A stretch of DNA of 64,000 nucleotides from JADKFD01 sp050250665 (GTDB lineage: Bacteria; Pseudomonadota; Gammaproteobacteria; Xanthomonadales; SZUA-5). This document shows positions 44,051 to 51,979 of this stretch, piece by piece; position 1 is the stretch's first letter, and each line of letters starts with the position of its first letter. The notes under the pieces were generated by a model, which saw only the letters and a list, made by a program, of their open reading frames with translations, was not told the origin of the DNA and searched no databases. The position numbers and the translations under genes are program-made. Where the stretch lies: positions 1-64,000 of the forward strand of contig JBFWOF010000003.1 in the NCBI GenBank assembly GCA_050250665.1, read 5' to 3'.

Positions 44051-45231
44051 AGTTGCACAAGCTGTTGCTGAATGAAGGCCATGACCAGAGCTTTGACGAG
44101 CGGATCAGGCCGCTCGACCTCGAACGCCAAGTCCTGATCGAGGCAAAAAACGATATTCGCGATCATTTGCGAGGTGCCATTCGCACCGCGTCCGTCGAGG
44201 TGTTGGGTCAGGCTCGCCTGGTGGATCCGAGGTTTCGAACACAGGGCTCATGGACGTATGGCACCTGCGTTCGACCGGCGCATTTGCCGCCCCAGGAAAT
44301 GGACTGGGATTTCGGGGTCTATCTTCCGGTTACGGTATGGCAGGACTACGGTCCGCCGCCAGCGATGGCCAAGCTCTACTTCAACCTAGTCGAGACGGCA
44401 CTTTCGGATCTTTGCACCAGGAAGGGCTGGTTTCTCGATCAATCGAAGTCCACCTGCTCACGAGTGCGCATCGCGACGTGGGCGCATATCGATGTGCCGT
44501 TGTATGCCGCGCCAGAGGACGAGTTCCTGAAGATCGCCGAAAGATCGCTATCAGAGAGCCAGCTTAATGCTCGATATCGCGAGGCAGCCGTGTTTGCGGA
44601 GAACGCGGATTTGGGCGAACTATGGGAAGCAAAGTGGGCGTTCTTGGACGAATTGCACATGGCAACCCGCGACGGTAAGTGGAGGCGCACGGACCCAGAA
44701 GCGGTCGCCAACTGGTTCGAAGATCGAATTGCCCGATTCGGTACAAACGGAGCACAGCTGCGCCGGGTATGTCGCTACCTCAAGGCATGGCGAGATTTCA
44801 CTTGGCAAACTGGGTGTGGACCGACTTCCGTCGCGATCATGATCGCAATAGCGCAGTCTTTCGAGCCGGCATGGCACCGGGACGATGTGGCTGTCGAGAA
44901 AGCTGCAGACGCGCTTGGACGCGCGCTTGCCGGTGAGATCCGCGAGCACGGAATCGATGCTTGCGCAGAGGATTTCAACCGTCTTGATGCCGCCGCCCGC
45001 CGAGAGGCGTCCTCCAAGGCGTCCGAACTGGCGCGGCAGCTGCATCTAGCGCGCGTCAACCTCGCTGCACATATGAAGGCAGATGCCATCCGGATCGTTC
45101 AGGCGCAGTTTGGGCCGCGAATTCCAACAGACGTAGCACTTGTCGAGACGGATGGCGGGGCTGACGTCGTACGATCAACTTCGGCGACCCCAGTCGTGCC
45201 CCCGGTGGTGGGGTCGACGCACGCCGGGTGA
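44044..45231 (+). CDS. CD-NTase, DncV-like cyclic dinucleotide synthase
   Basis: This is the signal-generating enzyme of CBASS, related to Vibrio DncV (3',3'-cGAMP) and to cGAS. The 395-residue protein has the polymerase-beta-like active site: Q67-G68-S69-W-T-Y, then metal-binding D87-W-D89 in E-M-D-W-D-F-G-V-Y-L-P, with a third carboxylate likely in W-A-H-I-D-V-P-L near residue 145. The C-terminal tail is flexible and ends in Gly, the residue Cap2 needs to activate the C-terminus. Product is inferred from homology and from the CapV partner. The GTGA overlap couples it to cap2. Confidence 0.92.
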   Translation: MLKLHKLLLNEGHDQSFDERIRPLDLERQVLIEAKNDIRDHLRGAIRTASVEVLGQARLVDPRFRTQGSWTYGTCVRPAHLPPQEMDWDFGVYLPVTVWQDYGPPPAMAKLYFNLVETALSDLCTRKGWFLDQSKSTCSRVRIATWAHIDVPLYAAPEDEFLKIAERSLSESQLNARYREAAVFAENADLGELWEAKWAFLDELHMATRDGKWRRTDPEAVANWFEDRIARFGTNGAQLRRVCRYLKAWRDFTWQTGCGPTSVAIMIAIAQSFEPAWHRDDVAVEKAADALGRALAGEIREHGIDACAEDFNRLDAAARREASSKASELARQLHLARVNLAAHMKADAIRIVQAQFGPRIPTDVALVETDGGADVVRSTSATPVVPPVVGSTHAG

Positions 45232-46901
45232 GGACGCCGACCTCCCGCCTGGAACTTGCATTGACGCGGCTGGAGAATCTCGGTTTCGCCGCGGCGCCGC
45301 GAATTGGCATGGCGCGCTGTTTCGACGGCACACTGAAATGCCGCGCCGGACCCGTACGAGTACAACTGCAAGTGACCGACTGGGACTTCGTCGACTACCC
45401 CGTACTCCGGTTGCTCGAACATCCACCATTTCTCCCAAGCGTCGTTCCGCACCTCAGCGCGGGACGCACACTGTGCTACTTTCAAGAAAGCGCCGTCGTA
45501 CTCGATCGATATCGGCCCGACCTTGCTCTCTCCCAGTGTTTGAACCGGGCGCAAGACGAACTTGATCGATTAGCGCAATCTCCTACGTATCGTGAAGGGG
45601 AGTTTCAAGCAGAGTTCGACGCCGTCTGGGCAGTGGGGCAGCACCCGGCAGCGGTGCCCCTCCTGGTTGGCAATCTGGATTCGGACCAATCTCACGCAAC
45701 GTGTTTCGGCCTGGACGATGCCGACGGTCGGCGGCTCGTAATTGCCTCAAGCGGGGATGACGTAGGTCGCCTGTGTTCCTCGACCGGTTGGACATTGTCG
45801 AATCAGCGATTCGCGCATTGCCACGTTCTCAGCAGTTCCCAGACACCTTCCTTGCCAGGACGCCTGCCCGGCAACGTCTGTGAGATGTTTGCCTGGCTGA
45901 AGTCTTGGGATACCAAACTCTATTCAGCGCTACAGGGCAGGCTCGCGGAGCCTGCCTACCTCACTGCGGGTGCAGCGCTCTTTCTGGTGGATACGCCGGT
46001 CGCTACTTTCGGCTTGATGTTCAAGCTCGATGCGTTCCAGCGTCAAGCCTACTCCAACAAGCCAAAGGGCTATCGACAGTTTCTCCACCGGCACGGTAGT
46101 TCGCAGCCCGTCACGCGACTAAGCGTGACGGACATCAGTGCAGACTATGTTCACAGCAGAAACCTCCGCCACAGCAGTCTGAAAGATCGCCGCGTTACGC
46201 TGATCGGTTGCGGGGCGATTGGCGGCTATGTGGCACAAGCGCTGGTCAGACTGGGTGCTGGGTCCGGATCGGGTAGGCTTACCATCGTCGACCCCGACCT
46301 CTTGACCGCGGACAACCTCGGTCGCCATGTATTGGGCTTCGAAAGCTTGCTGCGTCCCAAAGCGGATGCACTGAGCGAGGCACTTCGGAAGCAGTTCCCC
46401 GCTGCGCAGATTACCGCCGAAGTCCGCCGCGCAGACGCGAAGGATGATCTGACTGCGGACATCGTCATTAATGCAACCGGCGAAGAAGCGGTCGGCCTCA
46501 TGCTCAACGATCGTCATCTTCAATTGTCGCTGGAGAATCGGCCACCGCTTGTACACGTTTGGATTTTGGGAAACGGCGAAGCAGTTCAGGCGCTCATGGT
46601 GGACCGGCCCAGATTCGCGTGCTTCCGCTGCCTGCGTCTGGACGATGACGCGCGAACCAACCGTTTCCCAGTTCTTCGAGACCTGCCGGAAACGCGCGTC
46701 CGAGGGTGTCGAGCATTTAGACCCTATGCGGTGTCGGCTCCCATGGCCGCCGCAGCCCTATGCACCGACTTGGTTATCGGCTGGCTAGAAGGCGATCCTT
46801 CCCCGCGATTTCGCACGCGGTCCGTTGAAAGTGCCGACGTGCGGAGCGTCAAGAACCAAGATGTAGCTCCGATCGGTACGTGTCCGGCATGCCGTCCGTG
46901 A
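45228..46901 (+). CDS. cap2: CBASS Cap2, E2-E1 fusion ligase
   Basis: Cap2 covalently conjugates the C-terminus of the CD-NTase to cellular targets, priming it for infection. In the 557 residues, an N-terminal E2-like domain has its catalytic Cys83 (G-R-T-L-C-Y-F), and the C-terminal ThiF/E1-like domain begins near residue 317 with the nucleotide loop I-G-C-G-A-I-G-G and D-P-D-L-L-T-A-D-N-L-G-R. Cysteines F-A-C-F-R-C are a zinc-binding candidate; Cys494 in R-G-C-R-A-F may be the E1 catalytic Cys. Start is GTG at 45228 inside the CD-NTase stop; the 3' end overlaps cap3 by 22 bp. Confidence 0.92.
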   Translation: MRTPTSRLELALTRLENLGFAAAPRIGMARCFDGTLKCRAGPVRVQLQVTDWDFVDYPVLRLLEHPPFLPSVVPHLSAGRTLCYFQESAVVLDRYRPDLALSQCLNRAQDELDRLAQSPTYREGEFQAEFDAVWAVGQHPAAVPLLVGNLDSDQSHATCFGLDDADGRRLVIASSGDDVGRLCSSTGWTLSNQRFAHCHVLSSSQTPSLPGRLPGNVCEMFAWLKSWDTKLYSALQGRLAEPAYLTAGAALFLVDTPVATFGLMFKLDAFQRQAYSNKPKGYRQFLHRHGSSQPVTRLSVTDISADYVHSRNLRHSSLKDRRVTLIGCGAIGGYVAQALVRLGAGSGSGRLTIVDPDLLTADNLGRHVLGFESLLRPKADALSEALRKQFPAAQITAEVRRADAKDDLTADIVINATGEEAVGLMLNDRHLQLSLENRPPLVHVWILGNGEAVQALMVDRPRFACFRCLRLDDDARTNRFPVLRDLPETRVRGCRAFRPYAVSAPMAAAALCTDLVIGWLEGDPSPRFRTRSVESADVRSVKNQDVAPIGTCPACRP

Positions 46902-47380
46902 TTCTCGCGTCCAATCCCCTGGTTCGCAACGGGAAAATTCTGGTCGAGTCCGGCGTACTCAGCGCACTCGAGCCCTTCCGGCAATACGAGTCGTCATCGC
47001 CAGAAGCAGGCGGGATCTTGCTGGGCTTTCGGCGTGGAATCCATCTCCATGTTGTCGACCTGACGACGCCACAGTCCTGCGACACCCGAAGTCGCATGAG
47101 GTTTCACCGCGAGACCGAAGGGCATCAACAGATCGCGCTTGCGCATTGGTCAGCGTCCGGCGGATACATGGACTATTTGGGTGAGTGGCATACCCATCCA
47201 GAACGCCGACCGACGCCTTCGATGATTGACAGGAAGGAGTGGAAGGCGATCATTATAAATCGAACGACGCCAATGTTATTTCTCGTCCTCGGAACGGAAG
47301 GTCTTCCCTGGCTGGAAATCGGTGCATGCGCCCAGCTCAAGCCAGTTCATTTGCGCAACCAAGCGTTGGTCTGTGCCTGA
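46880..47380 (+). CDS. cap3: CBASS Cap3, JAMM isopeptidase
   Basis: Cap3 is a JAB/MPN-type zinc protease that removes CD-NTase from its conjugates. The 166-residue sequence has a complete JAMM motif: E42 (P-E-A-G-G), H104-T-H106-P, S114 and D117. Start is GTG at 46880 or ATG at 46889; both lie inside cap2. Last gene of the operon; its stop lies 21 bp from the convergent 2TM-beta gene. Confidence 0.92.
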   Translation: MSGMPSVILASNPLVRNGKILVESGVLSALEPFRQYESSSPEAGGILLGFRRGIHLHVVDLTTPQSCDTRSRMRFHRETEGHQQIALAHWSASGGYMDYLGEWHTHPERRPTPSMIDRKEWKAIIINRTTPMLFLVLGTEGLPWLEIGACAQLKPVHLRNQALVCA

Positions 47381-47400
47381 CACACGGGGTCCGAATTATC

Positions 47401-48108
47401 TCATTTAGACGTACTCGATAATGCGGCGATTGTCGCCCGCTGGTGCCGCCTTATTAATTTCATCGCAGAGTCGAAAGAATCAATCCCTTGGCAATCGCGC
47501 GTGATTAGTCTGAGATCGATTTCGCCCTCAGTCGGCGAATTCGTGAAGTAATGTCCTCGAAGACGCTCTCTGCTCTCGACCAACTTGAGTTCGCCAGATC
47601 CCAGCGTCAGCCTGTTCTCGCTCTGGTAGCGTCGCCTCAACTCATAGACATAGCAGAGTCTCGTAGCGTCAGTTTTGGCATTGCGAAGCATCGCCTCGAT
47701 CACGGATTCACCCTCCTGCGCCGGAGTGAACGAGACAATGGAAAGCGCAAGATAGGTCTGCTGAATCACCAAAACGATCTCGATGGGTCGAGGAGAACTG
47801 CCGACCTGAACGCCATGGTTGGTCCAGATTTTTCCGTGCCAAACGCCGTGCACGATGGGTCTGTCCAAAACCTTCGCTAGAAACTTCCATTGCCAGGTTT
47901 GTTTCGCAAGAATCGCGAAGCAAACCGTCGCGATAGTCACGCCTCCGCTGACGGCTTGGAAGCCCGTCGCAAAAAGATGATCGTTCAAGTCCTCGCCGCG
48001 CAGCGAGAGGATGACGAATGCAACGATGGCCGCGAGAACTATTGAGAGCAACGCGAAGATGGTCACCAGACGCTTGACTTCCCCGGTTGTCAGGCTAACG
48101 AGGTTCAT
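47401..48108 (-). CDS. 2TM-beta-barrel (Cap15-like) effector candidate
   Basis: This 235-residue protein has two N-terminal transmembrane helices (about 14-36 and 45-68) followed by a beta-rich domain. The domain shows the layout of Cap15 / S-2TM-beta effectors: G88-V-W90-H-G92 opening strand, I-E-I-V-L-V-I-Q-Q strand, an L-C-Y-V-Y strand, and L-R-G-H-Y-F-T-N-S-P-T-E-G-E-I. Cap15 proteins bind cyclic dinucleotides in the barrel and oligomerise to disrupt the inner membrane. ATGA overlap makes it the second gene of a two-gene operon with the DAC-like gene. Family call is by pattern, not by search. Confidence 0.72.
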   Translation of the reverse strand: MNLVSLTTGEVKRLVTIFALLSIVLAAIVAFVILSLRGEDLNDHLFATGFQAVSGGVTIATVCFAILAKQTWQWKFLAKVLDRPIVHGVWHGKIWTNHGVQVGSSPRPIEIVLVIQQTYLALSIVSFTPAQEGESVIEAMLRNAKTDATRLCYVYELRRRYQSENRLTLGSGELKLVESRERLRGHYFTNSPTEGEIDLRLITRDCQGIDSFDSAMKLIRRHQRATIAALSSTSK

Positions 48109-48563
48109 TCGATTTTCAATAGGTGTTGTATGCCATTGGTGAAGAAAGAAATCTCACCAGATGGCGTGATTAGGCCGACTTCGACGATTCCATCGGTTCG
48201 AGATGCCAGGAGTGCCGCCATTTGGCGAGCACCATTTGGACGTTCGGATCCAATGTCGACCGAGTATCGTACGTCGGGGGAGAGGAACTGAGACAAATGG
48301 GTTAGCGATTCAGTTTGGATATCGATCAAGTGAAAACCATCGTGCCATGGTGAGTTTTGATCTGCAATTTCCGCCAATACCTCTGCAATGGCCTCCGCAC
48401 CGCAGACGGGCAGCTGCGGCCGAGAACTGGAATGCGGTCCGAGCGCAGCGTGCGGCAACGCACTGAGCTGCCGATAGAAAACTAGGCCGAGCCCACTGAA
48501 GTTGTCCGTCTTGCGGACGTGAACAAGCTGGAGAATTTCTGCACAGAGTCGATCTGGTGTCAT
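48105..48563 (-). CDS. DisA/CdaA DAC-domain-like small protein
   Basis: This 152-residue stand-alone protein resembles the diadenylate cyclase (DAC) domain: F-S-G-L-G-L-V-F-Y-R early strand, W-H74-D75-G76-F (DGA in enzymes), G111-A-R-Q-M-A-A (RHR motif region, R-H-R replaced by R-Q-M), and G136-E-I-S. No membrane segment or DNA-binding part is present. In true DACs the DGA and RHR motifs bind ATP; here both are altered, so it may be a nucleotide sensor or a divergent synthase. ATG at 48563 is preferred; a GTG at 48590 follows an AT-rich TATTAAT stretch. It overlaps the downstream effector gene by 4 bp. Confidence 0.65.
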   Translation of the reverse strand: MTPDRLCAEILQLVHVRKTDNFSGLGLVFYRQLSALPHAALGPHSSSRPQLPVCGAEAIAEVLAEIADQNSPWHDGFHLIDIQTESLTHLSQFLSPDVRYSVDIGSERPNGARQMAALLASRTDGIVEVGLITPSGEISFFTNGIQHLLKIE

Positions 48564-48935
48564 GTTTTCGTTCAAATAAGACCGACGCACTTAATTAATA
48601 TGCTACCAGAACTAGCTACCCGGAAATGGAAGCGTTGGCAGCCTACTAGCCGCACTTTGTGCCCTTCGTAGGCTGGGGTGAGCCTCAATTATACGCCGGA
48701 AACGCTGACATCTTGCCTGGGCAGCCCCCACCTTCCATCCAGCTGCTTCATCAAATCGTTTCCTACAGTATGCTCCGCGGGCAGAGTCGCGATCAGCAGA
48801 GGATGGATGTGCTTGACCGAAGTCTGCTGTTCGAGCGCCAGGATCAGCCTGTGGAGTCGCGTCGACGATAGGTCAAAGGACGCAAACGGCTTGGATGGCG
48901 CCAGTTGATTGCATGGTCTTCTACGAGTCGTTCCC

Positions 48936-49709
48936 CTACATCGGCTCCTTAGACAACAGGCTGGAGAGAAACCTCGCTCCGTATTCGTGATCATCGAGCC
49001 CCCGGGCGGCGCGGACTGAGTTCATCATGAATGCCCAAGCCATGTGCTCCCGGCAATGGTGAAGGCTTAGCCCCTGGAGCTTTCTAGCGCGCTCGGTGAG
49101 ATAGACGATGGTTCGGCCGTAGCGCAGTCGAACATTGTGCTCTGCCAGTAACGTCCCGTTCGCTTGCTTGACGTAGCGCGCTGCCATCCTCTGGACGAGA
49201 ACTTTCGTCAGTTCTTCATCGATCAATCCCAGTTCGCGGTTGAGTTCATCGAACACTCTCACTTGCTCTCGTGCTCGTTCGGCGAGATGAGGTTCGGTGA
49301 TGTATTTCCAGCAGTAGCGTCCTAGGCGAAGGAAGTAGCCGTTGACCGTCTGGCGACTGATCCTGATCGGTTTCCATTGGTCGGGACGATGGCAGGCGCA
49401 GGACTCGGCAAATTTCTGCACTTGGTTGTACGAGCAGGGATAGAGTGCGAGGAAGCGATTGACGTAGAGCGCGCTCTCTTGGGGCGAGGGGTCTTGAGGC
49501 GGCAGGCGGTGCCCTGGCCGGCGATCGGTGCCGGTCAGGAACATTTGTGCCTCGGTGGCCGTGTCACCGGCCACATAGCGCTCGATCAGTATCCGCAAAC
49601 AGAGCGACGACAGTCGGCTGTTGCGGCAGTAGATGTTCCTCACTCCCCACAACTCCAAGTGCAAATTCCACCACCGTGCCAACTGCAGCAGACCGAGTCC
49701 AGTCGGCAT
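48936..49709 (-). CDS. Unrecognised island protein
   Basis: This frame of about 258 residues was not recognised. It is basic and helical, with several Cys (I-Y-C-R-N-S-R, C-A-C-H-R) and Trp/Tyr-rich segments (G-R-Y-C-W-K-Y-I). Start is uncertain: ATG 49709 is chosen since residues before it in the open frame (up to 49808) look non-protein. A nucleic-acid-related role is possible but unsupported. The 48591-48935 region next to it shows only a short REP-like half arm near 48669 and no convincing gene. Confidence 0.5.
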   Translation of the reverse strand: MPTGLGLLQLARWWNLHLELWGVRNIYCRNSRLSSLCLRILIERYVAGDTATEAQMFLTGTDRRPGHRLPPQDPSPQESALYVNRFLALYPCSYNQVQKFAESCACHRPDQWKPIRISRQTVNGYFLRLGRYCWKYITEPHLAERAREQVRVFDELNRELGLIDEELTKVLVQRMAARYVKQANGTLLAEHNVRLRYGRTIVYLTERARKLQGLSLHHCREHMAWAFMMNSVRAARGLDDHEYGARFLSSLLSKEPM

Positions 49710-49925
49710 ATCCGGGCATGCAGGTTCTGTGATCTTCGCCGTGATCTTGCCAAGGTGATGGAATTGGGCTCCCGGCCGACAAGGGGGCTGCCCTTGCCGA
49801 GCTGACATCAGTACCGTGGTTTTCGAGTTCAGGTGAACTCACCGATGTGCTGGCCAGCCTTCGTATCTCAGCAATTGCGCATCGCAGAACTTGCGGTGTG
49901 CCTGCCTGTGACAAGGAGGTTTGTC

Positions 49926-50321
49926 ATGACCAAGGACGAAGACCACTGCGTATTTCTTGCAACCGATGAAGAACTGGGCGATATCCAGTATTACCTGCGG
50001 CTTTGGATCGCGGCGCGCAACATCACCATCGGCCGTCGGAGCTGGTTGGACGAGATCGCCAACACGCTGCGCGACTACCACGGCACCATCTGGGCTTCGG
50101 ATGGCGAGACCTATGCCATTCCTTTGGTGGATGAGGTGTTCGGCGATGATCCAGACATGCGCTGGATGAGCGACTACCTGCGCCCGAGTGATCAAGATTG
50201 CGAACGGCCGGCGCGGATCAGCTCATTGCCCACCCGCGTTCGACTGATCGATCTGTATTTCCGGATCAAGCATCCCGAGATCGCGCGACACTTCAAGCGT
50301 AGGGAACCCGGCTCCGTGTGA
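49926..50321 (+). CDS. Small island protein, unrecognised
   Basis: This 131-residue acidic protein has a strong ribosome-binding site AAGGAGG at 49913-49919 before ATG 49926; the upstream part of the open frame is therefore rejected. Helical, with W-x-x-E-I-A-N-T-L and R-V-R-L-I-D-L-Y-F-R-I-K-H-P-E-I-A-R segments. No family recognised. Divergent from the unknown gene 48936-49709 and followed by a bidirectional terminator. Confidence 0.65.
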   Translation: MTKDEDHCVFLATDEELGDIQYYLRLWIAARNITIGRRSWLDEIANTLRDYHGTIWASDGETYAIPLVDEVFGDDPDMRWMSDYLRPSDQDCERPARISSLPTRVRLIDLYFRIKHPEIARHFKRREPGSV

Positions 50322-50425
50322 TCGGGAGGCCCGATCTGGTTCGCTAGTTGGGGCCGGTACGAGCAGGGGCGATGGCTCCCGCCACCCCAGCTCACGGCAG
50401 TTCAGGCTTCTCGCCATCGGAACTA

Positions 50426-50459
50426 GAAAAAGCCCGCTGTAGGAACAGCGGGCTTTTTG
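50426..50459. terminator. Bidirectional rho-independent terminator
   Basis: Stem AGCCCGCTGT, loop AGGA, stem ACAGCGGGCT, with A5 on the left and T5 on the right. It serves the + strand gene ending at 50321 and the - strand ardC-type gene ending at 50540. Confidence 0.88.
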
Positions 50460-50539
50460 CTAGAGCGCCCTAGCCTGCTGGGCGTACGTTGAGAACCTTT
50501 GTCGGCTGCGCGCGTGCCTGACGGCGGTTCCGCGACCAG

Positions 50540-51487
50540 CTACTGGTTCGCTTTGAGCTGAAGATCATGCAGATAGTCAGCCGCTTTTTGAGCCTGCGAG
50601 GCGGCAGTAAAGATCGCGCGCTTGTCGTCTTTCAGAATCCTCAGCCAACAGGCGAGATAGTCGGCGTGATCTGGCATTGTCTCCGGCGTCACGCGAAGAT
50701 CAGAGCACAGGAAGGCTGCGCCCATTTCCGCCACCAGCTCTTCTGCCGCATAGGCGGCATCGCCGAAACGCTGACCCAGAGTACGGTCCAGGCGCTTCTG
50801 ATTGCCGGTCCAGTGCACCAGCTCGTGTGCCTTGGTCGCCGCATAGCTCTCGGAATCTCGGAAGCTCGCCAGCGGCGGCAGCTGGATGAAGTCATAGGTG
50901 GGTGAGTAGAAGGCGCGATCGCCACCGTGGCGAAAGCGTGCGCCGGTTGCTGCAAAGAAGTCCTCTGCCAATGCAATCAGCGCCGGAACTCTGGCCGGCA
51001 GTTTTGTCCGCGGGTAGTACTTCTCCGGCAAGTCGTCGATCTGCTCGACATTGAACACTGTGTAGCCTTTCAGGAACGGAATTTCGAGTTCAACGTCCTC
51101 GCCATGATCGTCAGTCTCCGTTTTGGTGAAACTGTCGGCGTAGACCACAAGGCTGCCGGTTTCGCCCTTGCGAACCCGTCCGCCCAGCGCTTGCGCTTGA
51201 CGGTAGGTCATCCACATGGAGCTGGAAAATCCCTTGTCCATGGCTTCGCTCCAGAGCATCAGGATATTGATGCCGCGATAGGCGATGCCGTTGTGGCGAA
51301 CGGGCCTCGCCACTTGGCCATCGCTGCCTGAGTTAGCCCAAGGTTTCATCCAGGGCCGAACGCCGGCTTCCAGCTCGGCCACGATGCGGTCCGTCACACG
51401 GGTGTACACATCGGCGCGGATTGAGGGCTTGGTGTAGGTCTTGGTCTTGGTATCGGTGGTTCCTGTAATGGGTGATGTTGTCGTCAT
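50540..51487 (-). CDS. ardC: ArdC family antirestriction protein
   Basis: ArdC protects incoming single-stranded DNA from host restriction during conjugation. The 315-residue protein has the N-terminal ssDNA-binding domain (Y-T-R-V-T-D-R-I-V-A-E-L-E-A-G, P-W-x-K-P-W) and a C-terminal zincin-like domain with H221-E-L-V-H225 and the E-E-L-V-A-E segment downstream. Length matches the family. GGAGG lies 8-12 bp upstream of ATG 51487. It follows a 42-codon ORF by 12 bp. Its presence supports conjugative transfer of the island. Confidence 0.93.
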   Translation of the reverse strand: MTTTSPITGTTDTKTKTYTKPSIRADVYTRVTDRIVAELEAGVRPWMKPWANSGSDGQVARPVRHNGIAYRGINILMLWSEAMDKGFSSSMWMTYRQAQALGGRVRKGETGSLVVYADSFTKTETDDHGEDVELEIPFLKGYTVFNVEQIDDLPEKYYPRTKLPARVPALIALAEDFFAATGARFRHGGDRAFYSPTYDFIQLPPLASFRDSESYAATKAHELVHWTGNQKRLDRTLGQRFGDAAYAAEELVAEMGAAFLCSDLRVTPETMPDHADYLACWLRILKDDKRAIFTAASQAQKAADYLHDLQLKANQ

Positions 51488-51499
51488 GTTGCGATCCTC

Positions 51500-51628
51500 C
51501 TATCGCCTGATAGTGATCGCATTGATCGCAGCATCCGGGAGACCGATGCCTCGCGGAAACCTCGCAGCAGGACCTCTGGGCTTACTAGTAGTCCCGGAAC
51601 ACGTGAGTTGAATATTGAATGTCGGCAT
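51500..51628 (-). CDS. 42-residue ORF upstream of ardC
   Basis: A short open frame starts ATG at 51628 with AAGGAG about 6 bp upstream and stops 12 bp before ardC. The peptide (M-P-T-F-N-I-Q-L-T-C-S-G-T-T...) is basic and ends A-I-T-I-R-R. A leader peptide or a small protein are both possible; no family recognised. The rest of 51629-51979 shows no gene. Confidence 0.5.
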   Translation of the reverse strand: MPTFNIQLTCSGTTSKPRGPAARFPRGIGLPDAAINAITIRR

Positions 51629-51979
51629 TTGGTCTCCTTTGCTCGTGCGCTTGGGTCGCGCATGCGAACCCATGCCCGTCGGCGAGACCGGGGTGGCAAA
51701 GGTCAAGCGCAAGGAGCCGGAGGGGGATCACCCGGCCTGGCATGGAGCGAAGCGGAAGAAGGTTGGGGATACCGGCCTCATTGGCGCGGCACGCGCGCAC
51801 GCTTGAGCTGCGACAGGGGCTGGCCCCTTAGCTTGTTTCGGCAGATCCGCACACAGCGCTCGATGTGACGGCACAGTCGCGGAGTCCCGCCTGAGTTATT
51901 TGGAATAATTGTAAATCCGCAATTCTCGTCCGGGACAACCGCCGCTCGCCTCACTCCTGCCCATTTCCAGCAGTGTGAA

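Noticed and set aside
48105..48563. mCpol (Panoptes OptS) identity for the small partner of the 2TM-beta protein
   Set aside because: No GDGDN or GGD(D/E)-type polymerase motifs; the HDG and G-A-R segments fit a DAC-like fold better.
48659..48994. Short ORFs on both strands
   Set aside because: No ribosome sites, no recognisable domains, mutual overlap.
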